Positions 39,901 through 47,576 of a DNA stretch of 64,000 nt are shown piece by piece (within the stretch, counting starts at the first letter, position 1; each line of letters opens with the position of its first letter). The stretch is from Nocardia sp. NBC_00565 (GTDB lineage: Bacteria; Actinomycetota; Actinomycetes; Mycobacteriales; Mycobacteriaceae). The notes beneath the pieces are model-generated. The model did no database searches and was not told the DNA's origin. It saw nothing but the letters and a program-made list of their open reading frames with translations. The stretch is taken from contig NZ_CP107785.1 in the NCBI RefSeq assembly GCF_036345915.1, forward strand, positions 5,766,001-5,830,000, in the 5' to 3' direction. Made by a program: the position numbers and the translations under genes.

Positions 39901-41410
39901 CCACCAGATTCGCCAGCGCCAGCGCCTCCGGCGGATTCCGCCAACTTGTCAGCAGCGGCAGGATCGGCGCGGGAACACCTGGGGCACTGGGAAAGTCGGT
40001 AGCGAACCTGGGGAGATTAGCGGCCGACGCCCCACGCCAGCCATAGATCGATTGCATCGGGTCACCGACAGCGGTCACCGCCAACCGCTGTACACGGTCT
40101 GCTCGGGCATCCGACCGATGCCCATGTGTCGCATCGCTTTCACTCCGTCGATCCTCGGGGTCCGTCGGCACACGTGCAGCCGAACGCTGGCCGCCACCAT
40201 TCACTGCCGCCCGCTCCGCATCCGCCTGAGGGCGCTGCGTCGCATCGAGATGGCTCCGCCCGGCATCGGCATCCACCGGCTGACGTGCAGCCGAGCGCGG
40301 GGCGGCACCACTGGCTGCCATCTGCTGGGCGTCCGACGGGTTGTGCTGCGTCGAATCGCCCTCGCTGTGGTGCGTGTCGGGGGCCGTCGGGGGGAGCGAA
40401 TCCGAGGCGACGGGCTTGCCGGCGGTGGACCTGGTGGAGTCGGTCTTTCGTGATCGCTTGGCGCGCGGCTGTGGGGGGGATCCGCCGAAGAGGGAGGCGA
40501 GCAGGATGCGTTGGGCGTGACCGGTGTCCTGGTATTCGTCGAGCAGGACCAGGCGGAAGCGGGCGCGTTCGGCCAGGGCGACTTCCGGATGTTCGGCGGC
40601 CAGGCGGGCGGCCAGGGACATCTGGGCGCCGAAATCGAGTGCGCCGCGGCGGCGTAGCGCTTCGGCCAGCTGCTTGACCAGCGGCAGCAGGGCGACGCGC
40701 TCGCGTTGGACCTGGACGATGTTCTGCAGAGCCTGGCTCGGTCCGCCGCGTTGGCGTGGACCCGCGGGCAGGGTGTGGACCAGCTTTTCGAGTTCGGTGT
40801 GAGCCTCGGCGAGTTGTTCGGGTTCCACCAGGTGTTCGGCGAGTTGGCCGGAGAGGGCGAGGACGGCCTCGGTGACCGAGACCGGGGTGCGGTCGGTGTC
40901 GAGGTCGCCGTCCCAGTTGCGGACCACCTGGTGGGCGAGCTGCCAGAGCTGGGTTTCGGTCAGCAGTGTCGCCGAGGGTTCCACGGGCAGCAGCAGACCG
41001 TGCTGGGTGAGCAGTCGGCCCGCGTACGAGTGGTAGGTGCTGATCTCGGGTTCGGCGCCGGAGAGCTGAGCGCGCAGTTCACCACCGGCGTCGAGTTCGC
41101 GCAGCAGCGGCGAACCGGCCAAGCGGGCCAGCCGGGTGCGGATGCGGGAGGTCAACTGCTGGGCGGCTTTTCGGGTGAAGGTCAGGCCGAGCACTTCGTC
41201 GGGCAGCACCAGGCGGTTGGCGACCATCCACACGACCCGGGCGGCCATGGTCTCGGTTTTGCCCGCGCCCGCACCGGCGACCACGAGCGTCGGTCCCGGT
41301 GGGGCCGCGATCACGGCGGCCTGCTCGTCAGTGGGCGGTGGCAGGCCGAGCGCCTCGGCGAGACGGTTCGGCGAGACGGTGGCATGCGCGTCGCCGGAAA
41401 TACTGCTCAC
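36986..41410 (-). CDS. adnB: AdnB, motor-nuclease subunit of the AdnAB recombination complex
   Basis: A 1,474-residue UvrD-like helicase fused to a RecB-type nuclease, which resects double-strand breaks with AdnA. Walker A (GAGAGKTE) is near 45, LLDEYQDTGHAQRI near 290, GDPMQSIYGW near 447 and [12 protein letters not shown] near 820. The nuclease domain shows GTAFHAWVQRWF near 1297, RGRMDAVF, VVDWKTG near 1387 and a QLAVYR motif. M. tuberculosis AdnB is about 1,100 residues. The excess comes from a low-complexity insertion at about 317-437 (between motor motifs) and a repeat-rich linker at about 1020-1225. The GTG start overlaps the adnA stop (GTGA). The frame is open to 41548, but that part belongs to adnA in another frame. 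Confidence 0.93.
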   Translation of the reverse strand: MSSISGDAHATVSPNRLAEALGLPPPTDEQAAVIAAPPGPTLVVAGAGAGKTETMAARVVWMVANRLVLPDEVLGLTFTRKAAQQLTSRIRTRLARLAGSPLLRELDAGGELRAQLSGAEPEISTYHSYAGRLLTQHGLLLPVEPSATLLTETQLWQLAHQVVRNWDGDLDTDRTPVSVTEAVLALSGQLAEHLVEPEQLAEAHTELEKLVHTLPAGPRQRGGPSQALQNIVQVQRERVALLPLVKQLAEALRRRGALDFGAQMSLAARLAAEHPEVALAERARFRLVLLDEYQDTGHAQRILLASLFGGSPPQPRAKRSRKTDSTRSTAGKPVASDSLPPTAPDTHHSEGDSTQHNPSDAQQMAASGAAPRSAARQPVDADAGRSHLDATQRPQADAERAAVNGGGQRSAARVPTDPEDRRSESDATHGHRSDARADRVQRLAVTAVGDPMQSIYGWRGASAANLPRFATDFPSAPGVPAPILPLLTSWRNPPEALALANLVAEPLRRSAIDSGGVTVDALRAKPDAEPGVVALALTETVADERDWVAGRIAAEWAIKREAGKPPPTSAVLVRRNADAAPLAEALREQGLPVEIVGLGGLLATPEVADIVATLRLVAEPGAGSAAMRILTGARWRIGVADLAALARRARDLSISRLHGNEANEIADSTALAEALREVAPEPAEQAGLADAIADPGPREQYSESGCQRIVALSRELAGLRERSGQPLAELVADVERTIGVGVETQARRALVGAGAGREHLDAFAEVVAGYASDSGASLGGLLAFLAAAESVENGLEPGEVEVARDRVQVLTVHAAKGLEWEIVAVPHVARGVFPSGAASGTWLGALAELPTSLRGDRRQDDAAEGVPVLDLSDLYDRADLERAIKSHKESLDRRRIDEDRRLFYVALTRTERVLLVCAHHWAETGTAPKGPSDFLLELKHASEAPDSPANGAVTIDRWDDAPDVDAVNPFTDNPATAEWPRDPLGNRRAPIEQGASLVHAALAELTAQSAAGITALHHAVFDNPTASVDFASSALRDIDMAMTVDPPTDNFAAPNSAPDDLGAIALPDDPYADVPLPDYLDPPASFGDPGESSVNSAPDPYDRDDFPPPPGDFASRAEYVAPYAEHVAPYAEHVASHAEHVAPYAEHVAPYAEHVASHAEHVAPYAEHVASHAEHVAPYADAVQPYGDDFPPYSDDFAPYADEFEPPPDDLTAPAEPGIPHTDTTTPAANPDDPDGWSADVDALLAEFEATQAITQDVELPGQIAATALVEMRADPTKLAARLRRPLPFPPNPLARRGTAFHAWVQRWFATDRLLGFDALPGAADSTAADAGPDTELVTMQESFLNSPWANRSPLEVEIPFETSIAGTVIRGRMDAVFAEPGGGWIVVDWKTGAEPAPADEPAVAMQLAVYRLAWARLMAARDHGTEAEMLERIGAAFHYVRTGRTIAPAALPGPDELAELIRNAAPTSASAPD
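37798..38070 (-). repeat. adnB: Thirteen tandem 21-bp units encoding heptapeptides in the AdnB linker
   Basis: The units translate as [YH]AEHVA[PS], eight of them exact, followed by drifted copies (YADAVQP, YGDDFPP, YSDDFAP, YADEFEP). They lie between the motor and nuclease domains. The number of units is likely to vary between strains. Confidence 0.9.
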
Positions 41411-44400
41411 TCGTCGGTCACCTGCCTCCCGGTGTCCTGGACGGGGCAACTGCCCGCCACCGGACAGTGCCTGCAGCCATCGTTGCGCATAGCGAGGTAA
41501 CTCGGCCCCTGCGTGGCGGCCGCGGCATCGTGAATCGTGCCACGCCACTTGTCGAGCGCCTCAGCATCGAGCGGGGGCTGCATGCGTTGTGTGGCCCCCT
41601 CCTTGCTGCTCGGCTTGGCGACGTAGACCAGACGCGCACCGCCGGGTTCGCCTGTGGTGGAGCCTGGTTCACCTGCAGCGGGGCCGGACTCACCTGCAGC
41701 GGGGCCGGGAACGCGCACAGCACCGCCGGACTCACCAATAGCACCGCCGGGATCGCCTGCAGGGCCGCCGAGACCGCCTGCAGCAGAGTTGAACTCGTCC
41801 GCAACGGAGACGAACCCGTCGGCGGCAGTGCCGGAATCACCCGGGCCGGACTCACCTGGACCACGAGGCGTTGCTCCGGCCGCAGAGGCGGATTCGGTAT
41901 GTGCTCGATCGGATTCCGAGGTGGGGTCGCCCAGGGTGATATCGAGTGCGCCAGCGGCGGCGGCTACCTGGTAGGTCGCGAGTTGGGCGTGGTCGGCGGC
42001 GGCTTGCTTGGTGACCGGTGATTTTCCGGTCTTCACGTCGACGATCACGAAGCGGCCCTGGGCATCGCGCTCCAGGCGGTCGACTCGGCCTCGAATCCGC
42101 ACGGCGCGTTCGTCTTCGGTGCGCGGGGGCAGTACGCAGTCGACCGGAACCTCGACTCCGGCCTGGGTGAGTTCGCCGCGGGTATTGTGCACCCATGCCA
42201 TGAACGTTTCCAGCATGGCCTCGGTGCGACGCAGTTCCTGCCGCGAATGCCAGCCGGTGCCGGGATCGATGGCCTGCCATGCCTTGTCCAATGCCGCGCG
42301 GACCTGGGATTCGGGCACCTTGCCCGCCAGCGCCTGCACGAGCGTATGCACCAGATTGCCCTTGACGGCGTGCGGATTGTCACCGTCGGTGCCGCCATGG
42401 CGTTCCAGCGCCCAGCGCAGCGGACAGGTGCGCAGCAACTCAACGGTGGACGGGGACAGGGCGACCGCGCTGTCGTCCTCGTCCCAGAGCGACCGCGACG
42501 AGCTGAGATCCGCGGTGCCGTACCAGTCGTCGGGGTGGGTACCGGGCACGCCTGCGTGCGCGAGCCGGGCCAGCTGATGTGCGGCGCGACGCCTGCGCTC
42601 GGGTTCGGCCTCGGCATCGCAGACCACGCCGCGCAATTCGGCCACCAGCGCATGCATGACCAGCGCCCGGCCCGGATCGGCGACCGGCAGCGCGCCGGGT
42701 TCACTGTCGTCATCGTGCCCGAGCAGTTCGGCGAGGAACCGGGACGGGACCAGATCGCGTTCGCCCGATACCGATTCCACGGCGGTGACCAGCAGCGAGT
42801 GCCGGGCCCGACTGCAGGCGACGAGCAGCAGTCGACGCTCCTCCGCCATGATCGGAGCCGCCCGGCTCACCACTGCGCCCGCATCGACTATGCCCGCGGT
42901 GAGATCGACCAGATCCTCGGTCTGCAACAGGGTGCCGCGCGGGCGCGGATTGGGCCAAATACCTTCCTGCACAGCGGCAACCGCGACGACGTCCCATTCG
43001 CGGCCCGCGGACGCGTGCGCACTGAGCAGTGCGACGGCCTCCCCCGGCGCGGTCAGCGATCTGGTGTCGTGTGGAATCTCCTGCTGCAGTAGGTATTCAA
43101 CGAAACCCTCGATACTCGCGCGCGGCAGCCGGTCCACATACGCGGCCGCGGCGTCGAACAATCCCACGGCGGCATCGAGGTCGCGATCGGCCTGCATACC
43201 CGCCGCCCCACCGCGTTCGGACTGCGCGACCCAGCGCCGCTCCAGCCGCGATCCGGTCCACAGCGCCCACAGCACGTCTTCGAGCCCAGCACCGCGACGC
43301 CGAGTCGTGGTGGCCCGGTCGAGCGCGTCGAACACCCGCTTCAGCGGCGCGGCCTCGACATCGGTGAGCCGCTCCATGATTCGCCGGTCCGCGCGCCCCA
43401 CCAACAGATCACGCAGCACCTCCGCGGAGGATTTGTCGACATAGGCGCGCCATACGGAGCCGTCCTCGGCCTGTCCGGATGTCGATGAGTCCCGTTCGGC
43501 ATCCGCGTCGCCTGGATCGGTTCGCTCAGCCTCGTCTACGCCGGAGGCGTCACCGCCCACCCCGCCATCTCGTTCGGGATCGCCAACACTGCGTTCGGCA
43601 TCCTCGAGATCGGGCTCCGGACTCTCCCATTCGGAGTCTCCGCCACTCCATTCCGGCTCGATGCCATACCAATCGGCGTCGTCCGCGGTCCGTTCGGCGT
43701 CGCTGATATTCCGTTCGGCCGTCGCAACATTTCGTTCGGCGCTGTCGACGCCGGATTGTTCGGGCTCGAAGCCCGCTTCATCCGGCGGAAGACCCTCAGC
43801 GCCCCAATCGGGTTCATCATCGCGCGCGGAACCCACACGCGCCGCCTTGATCTCACTGCGTGCGGACTCCAGCACACTGCGCCGAATACCGCGCCGCAAC
43901 CGCCGCAGGGTGATCTGATCAGCACCGCCGAGCGGCCCGGCCAGCAGGTCCAACGCATCCTCAGCGGTGAACATCGCCTCGGCAGCGCGCCGACGCCCGC
44001 GCTGTACCGCATCCTCCGCGAGCACCGTCCGCAGCGCGAGCAGCATCCAGGCGGCACCGCGCCGCCGAGCCAGCGGCGCGTCGAGCGCGGGCTGCTGCAC
44101 CGGCACTCCGGCCGCCAGCAGCGCGCGCCGCAGCGGTGCCAGCGATAATGGCACCGAGCGGACGATCACCGCCATCCGCGACCACGGCACGCCATCGGTA
44201 AGGTGGGCGCGGCGCAAATGATCGGCGATCAAGGCGGCTTCCTTCGCCGGAGTGGCCAGCACACGCACCCGCACCTCGGTGCCGTCGTCCTTCGGCGGCA
44301 CCGCATGGTTGGGCGTCGAAAAGCGTTGTGGCGCACTGCCCGGCAACTTGGCGGCGATCCGCGCGACGGCCAGTTGCACCTGCCCGCCCGATCGATGGTT

Positions 44401-45456
44401 GTCTCGCAGGATGATTCGCTGCCCGTCCGGCGCCGCCAGATCAGCGACGAAGCGAGCGTCCGCGCCGCGAAACGCGAAGACACCCTGATCCGGATCACCC
44501 GCGACGACCGCGGTATGCGCGGCCGTACCCATCACCTCGACGAGCAGCGCGGCCTGCGGATCCAGATGCTGGGCATCGTCGACCAGCAGGTATCTGATCC
44601 GATTCCGTTCGGCGGCAAGCAGTTCGGCGTCACCGGCGAGCGCGTCCAATGCCGCGCCGACGAGTTCGGCCGCGTCGAGCGCGGGTGCCGTCGCCTCGGG
44701 CGCCTCCACCCCGACCGACCACCGCAACAGCATCGACTGTTCGTAGCGCACCGCGAACTTGCCCGCCGCCACCCACTCCGGCCGACCGTGCTCGCGGCCG
44801 AGCCGCACCAGATCCTCGGGCCCGAGCCCACGTTCGGTGGCCCGCAGCATGAGATCACGCAACTGTTCGGCGAACCCGCCGAGCCCCAGTGCGGGCTGCA
44901 GCCGTTCGGGCCACAGCCCGTCGGCACCGGCCGCGATATCGATCAGGTCACCGCGCAGCATTTCACGCAGCACGGCATCCTGCTCGGCACCGGTCAGCAA
45001 ACGCGGCGGCGGATTGCCGTGCGCGCTCGCATGTCTGCGCAGCACCGAGAACGCGTAGGAGTGCAGCGTGCGCACCAACGGCTCCCTTGTCGCACCGGGC
45101 ACCCCGCCCGCCGCGCCGTCGGAACCACTCAGCCGGGCGGTGATGGCATCGCGCACCGCGCTCGCCGCCTGCTTCGAATGGGTCAGCACCAGCACCGATT
45201 CCGGATCGGCGCCCGCGGCGATGCGTTCGGCGGCCAGATCGATCAGCAGCGCGGTCTTGCCGGTCCCCGGTCCGCCGAGCAGCTGCCACGGCCGCCAGCC
45301 GGGTCGCATCGGGCCTACGGTGGCGGCGGCGTCGAACAGCGCGCGGACATCGGCACCCCAGGCACGAGCCGGGGGTGCCGCCACGTTTCGGCGAACAAGT
45401 CGCACCGCGCTATCCGATCGCACCACGCGGGCTATTGCAACAGACACCTCCGACAC
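41407..45456 (-). CDS. adnA: AdnA, motor-nuclease subunit of the AdnAB recombination complex
   Basis: A 1,349-residue partner of AdnB. Walker A is GGPGTGKTALL near 57, with YLLVDDAQHLDPQAALLVE near 300 and VVAGDPDQGVFAFRGAD near 325. The nuclease domain shows GNLVHTLVQAL, RIRGRVDRLE and VIVDVKTGK. A C-terminal GCRHCPVAGSC, with an upstream LLRTCPLRW cysteine, fits an Fe-S cluster of the RecB/AddB type. M. tuberculosis AdnA is about 1,055 residues. Extra length comes from an acidic insertion with AER repeats (about 532-667) and a Gly/Pro/Glu-repeat insertion within the nuclease domain (about 1175-1275). The GTG at 45454-45456 is preferred with GGAG 11 nt upstream. A TTG at 45540 would also be in frame but would run into the lipV promoter. 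Confidence 0.9.
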   Translation of the reverse strand: MSEVSVAIARVVRSDSAVRLVRRNVAAPPARAWGADVRALFDAAATVGPMRPGWRPWQLLGGPGTGKTALLIDLAAERIAAGADPESVLVLTHSKQAASAVRDAITARLSGSDGAAGGVPGATREPLVRTLHSYAFSVLRRHASAHGNPPPRLLTGAEQDAVLREMLRGDLIDIAAGADGLWPERLQPALGLGGFAEQLRDLMLRATERGLGPEDLVRLGREHGRPEWVAAGKFAVRYEQSMLLRWSVGVEAPEATAPALDAAELVGAALDALAGDAELLAAERNRIRYLLVDDAQHLDPQAALLVEVMGTAAHTAVVAGDPDQGVFAFRGADARFVADLAAPDGQRIILRDNHRSGGQVQLAVARIAAKLPGSAPQRFSTPNHAVPPKDDGTEVRVRVLATPAKEAALIADHLRRAHLTDGVPWSRMAVIVRSVPLSLAPLRRALLAAGVPVQQPALDAPLARRRGAAWMLLALRTVLAEDAVQRGRRRAAEAMFTAEDALDLLAGPLGGADQITLRRLRRGIRRSVLESARSEIKAARVGSARDDEPDWGAEGLPPDEAGFEPEQSGVDSAERNVATAERNISDAERTADDADWYGIEPEWSGGDSEWESPEPDLEDAERSVGDPERDGGVGGDASGVDEAERTDPGDADAERDSSTSGQAEDGSVWRAYVDKSSAEVLRDLLVGRADRRIMERLTDVEAAPLKRVFDALDRATTTRRRGAGLEDVLWALWTGSRLERRWVAQSERGGAAGMQADRDLDAAVGLFDAAAAYVDRLPRASIEGFVEYLLQQEIPHDTRSLTAPGEAVALLSAHASAGREWDVVAVAAVQEGIWPNPRPRGTLLQTEDLVDLTAGIVDAGAVVSRAAPIMAEERRLLLVACSRARHSLLVTAVESVSGERDLVPSRFLAELLGHDDDSEPGALPVADPGRALVMHALVAELRGVVCDAEAEPERRRRAAHQLARLAHAGVPGTHPDDWYGTADLSSSRSLWDEDDSAVALSPSTVELLRTCPLRWALERHGGTDGDNPHAVKGNLVHTLVQALAGKVPESQVRAALDKAWQAIDPGTGWHSRQELRRTEAMLETFMAWVHNTRGELTQAGVEVPVDCVLPPRTEDERAVRIRGRVDRLERDAQGRFVIVDVKTGKSPVTKQAAADHAQLATYQVAAAAGALDITLGDPTSESDRAHTESASAAGATPRGPGESGPGDSGTAADGFVSVADEFNSAAGGLGGPAGDPGGAIGESGGAVRVPGPAAGESGPAAGEPGSTTGEPGGARLVYVAKPSSKEGATQRMQPPLDAEALDKWRGTIHDAAAATQGPSYLAMRNDGCRHCPVAGSCPVQDTGRQVTDE

Positions 45457-45541
45457 GCCACGCGGCGCTCCGCAGTCGACGCACTCATCGGTGAGCTCGA
45501 ACACACGCCTCGGTCTGCGTTCGAATTCGATATACGTCAAT

Positions 45542-46327
45542 ATGGTTCAGGTGTCGACTCTTCATGTGCACCGGTACGGGCCTGCGGACGGGCCGAAGGT
45601 CCTGGCCCTGCACGGCGTGACCGGACACGGCAAACGCTGGGAAGACCTGGCCATCCGCCATCTGCCGGACGTCCGGATCATCGCCCCCGACCTGCGCGGA
45701 CACGGCGATTCGACCTCGTTGCCGCCGTGGAACTTCGAAACCATTGTCGAGGATCTGGTCGAGGTGCTCATCGCGGAGACCGACGAGCCGGTGGTGGTCC
45801 TCGCGCATTCGTTCGGCGGCGCGTGCGCGCTACACCTGGTGCATCAGCATCCGCACCTGGTGCGCAAGCTGGTGCTGCTGGATTCGGCCGTCGCGCTGGA
45901 GCCGGAACGTTTAATGGATATCGCGCTGTCCAGCCTGGCCGCACCGGACTACGACACCATTGAGCACGCCCGCCGGGACAAGATCGCCACCGGCTGGGGC
46001 GAGGTGGAGCCGCGGCTGCTCGACGCCGAACTCGCCGAACATCTGATGCCCACCGCGGACGGCCGTGTCGGCTGGCGGATCAGCCTGCCCGCCATCAATT
46101 CCTACTGGGGTCAGCTGGCCCGCCACTATGTGCTGCCGCCCGCCGACCTGCCGACGGTCCTGGTGCAGGCCATGAAGGTGGTGCCGCCCTTCGTGACACC
46201 GGAGTTCCGGGCGGCGCTCACCGAGCATCTCGGCGCGAATCTGACCCTGCTCGAGTGGGACTGCGATCACATGGTCGCCCAGGCCCGTCCGGCCGAGACC
46301 GCGGCCCTGGTCCGATCGGTGCTGTGA
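45542..46327 (+). CDS. lipV: Alpha/beta hydrolase, LipV-like esterase
   Basis: A 261-residue hydrolase. The oxyanion-hole region is LHGVTGHGKRWE (23-34) and APDLRGHGDS follows (48-57). The nucleophile Ser90 is in AHSFGGA and the C-terminal CDHMVA carries the catalytic His. A VVPPF/VTPEFRA lid region comes before it. It corresponds by position to M. tuberculosis Rv3203 (LipV). ATG at 45542 has TATACG five bases upstream, consistent with leaderless transcription divergent from adnA. The natural ester substrate is unknown. The next gene starts 6 bp after its stop. Confidence 0.85.
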   Translation: MVQVSTLHVHRYGPADGPKVLALHGVTGHGKRWEDLAIRHLPDVRIIAPDLRGHGDSTSLPPWNFETIVEDLVEVLIAETDEPVVVLAHSFGGACALHLVHQHPHLVRKLVLLDSAVALEPERLMDIALSSLAAPDYDTIEHARRDKIATGWGEVEPRLLDAELAEHLMPTADGRVGWRISLPAINSYWGQLARHYVLPPADLPTVLVQAMKVVPPFVTPEFRAALTEHLGANLTLLEWDCDHMVAQARPAETAALVRSVL

Positions 46328-46332
46328 GTCCG

Positions 46333-46629
46333 ATGGCCACCACCGACGCCGAGGTCGAGCGGGTGCGCGCGCTGGTGGCGACCGTTCCGCCCGGCCGCGT
46401 GGTCACCTACGGCGATATCGCGGCGGCGGCCGGGTTGTCCACGCCGCGCACGGTCGGCTGGATCATGCGCACCGACTCCGCCGATCTGCCCTGGCACCGG
46501 GTGATCGGCGCGAGTGGCCGGCCGGCCGCTCACCTGGCCGGTCGCCAGTTGAGCTTGCTGGCCGCCGAGGGCGTACCGATCCGCGACGGACGAGTGGACC
46601 TGCGTGCGGCACGCTTTCCGCTCCCGTAA
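46333..46629 (+). CDS. Alkyltransferase-like (ATL) DNA-lesion sensor (Rv3204-like)
   Basis: A 98-residue protein of the O6-alkylguanine-DNA alkyltransferase fold. The active-site PCHRV motif of true transferases reads PWHRV here (about residue 54), so it cannot accept the alkyl group. This is the defining change of ATL proteins, which bind O6-alkylguanine and flag it for nucleotide excision repair. The helix-turn-helix (VVTYGDIAAAAGLSTPRTVG) is intact. It is probably in one operon with lipV. The short length agrees with ATL proteins. Confidence 0.88.
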   Translation: MATTDAEVERVRALVATVPPGRVVTYGDIAAAAGLSTPRTVGWIMRTDSADLPWHRVIGASGRPAAHLAGRQLSLLAAEGVPIRDGRVDLRAARFPLP

Positions 46630-46668
46630 ACGGCCCCGCCGCCGTCGATCGGCGGCTAACGTAGAGCT

Positions 46669-47418
46669 ATGTCCACCCGCCTGGCGCGTGTCGTGTTCGA
46701 TGCAGACCGGCCCCGGTTCGTCGCGGATTTCTGGGCCGTATTGCTGGGCTGGAGGGTGACGGTCGACCGACCCTACGAGGTCGACGTGGCGGCGCCCGAT
46801 CCGGACGGCCTGGACCTGGCCCTGAGCTTCCTGCCGGCCCCCCGCGCCAAGGATGGTAAGAACCGCATCCATCTCGACCTGGCGAGCCGCTCGTACGACC
46901 ATCAGCGCGTGCAGGTCGACCGCGCACTCGCACTCGGGGCACGCCGGGTCGATATCGGCCAGGGCCGGGTGCCGTGGGTGGTGCTCGCCGATCCGGAGGG
47001 GAACGAATTCTGCGTGCTGGAGCCGCGGGAGGAGTACGTGGATACCGGCGCGGTCGCGGCCATCGTGGTCGATACCCACAACCCGGTGCGGCTCGCCGAG
47101 TTCTGGTCCATGGCCTCCGGCTGGCCGGTCGCGTACGGCGGCGCGCAGGTGGCCGGGTTGCGCTCGGCGACCGGGCTCGGCTCCTGGCTGGAATTCGTCC
47201 GCACGCCCGATGTGAAGAGCGGCCGCAACCGACTCCATCTGGACCTGAGGTCCTTCCCCTCCGACGATCAGGCCGCCGAGGTGGCCCGACTACGCGCGGC
47301 GGGCGCGACCCAGGTCGACCCGAACGGTCTCGGCGGCACGCCGGGGTTGGTGCTCGCCGATCCGGAGACCAACGAATTCTGCCTGCTCCGAGCGGCCGCG
47401 TACTACTCGACGGTTTAG
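46669..47418 (+). CDS. Glyoxalase/VOC-like protein with two tandem domains
   Basis: A 249-residue protein made of two similar halves, each with a glyoxalase-like fold. The halves share ADFWAVLLGW/LAEFWSMASGW, KNRIHLDLAS/RNRLHLDLRS and LADPEGNEFCVLEP/LADPETNEFCLLRA. The His in the HLDL strand and the Glu in NEFC could bind metal. Substrate is unknown. ATG at 46669 is preceded by TAACGT and 6 nt, suggesting leaderless transcription. The 158 bp that follow contain no other gene. Confidence 0.85.
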   Translation: MSTRLARVVFDADRPRFVADFWAVLLGWRVTVDRPYEVDVAAPDPDGLDLALSFLPAPRAKDGKNRIHLDLASRSYDHQRVQVDRALALGARRVDIGQGRVPWVVLADPEGNEFCVLEPREEYVDTGAVAAIVVDTHNPVRLAEFWSMASGWPVAYGGAQVAGLRSATGLGSWLEFVRTPDVKSGRNRLHLDLRSFPSDDQAAEVARLRAAGATQVDPNGLGGTPGLVLADPETNEFCLLRAAAYYSTV

Positions 47419-47576
47419 CGGTTGCGACGGTCCGTGGGTCGCTCGAAGCCGCCACCCTCCCGGGATCTGCGCCGCCGTCGAATTAGCATGTCCACCATGC
47501 TCGCCCCGTCGCTCAACCGCCACACCGCATCGCATCGCATCGCGATACTGCGGCCCATCGTGCCTGGCGCCTGCCG

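Noticed and set aside
41410..41548. Longer adnB start at 41548
   Set aside because: The added residues overlap adnA in another frame and lack similarity to AdnB. The GTGA overlap at 41410 is the usual coupled start.
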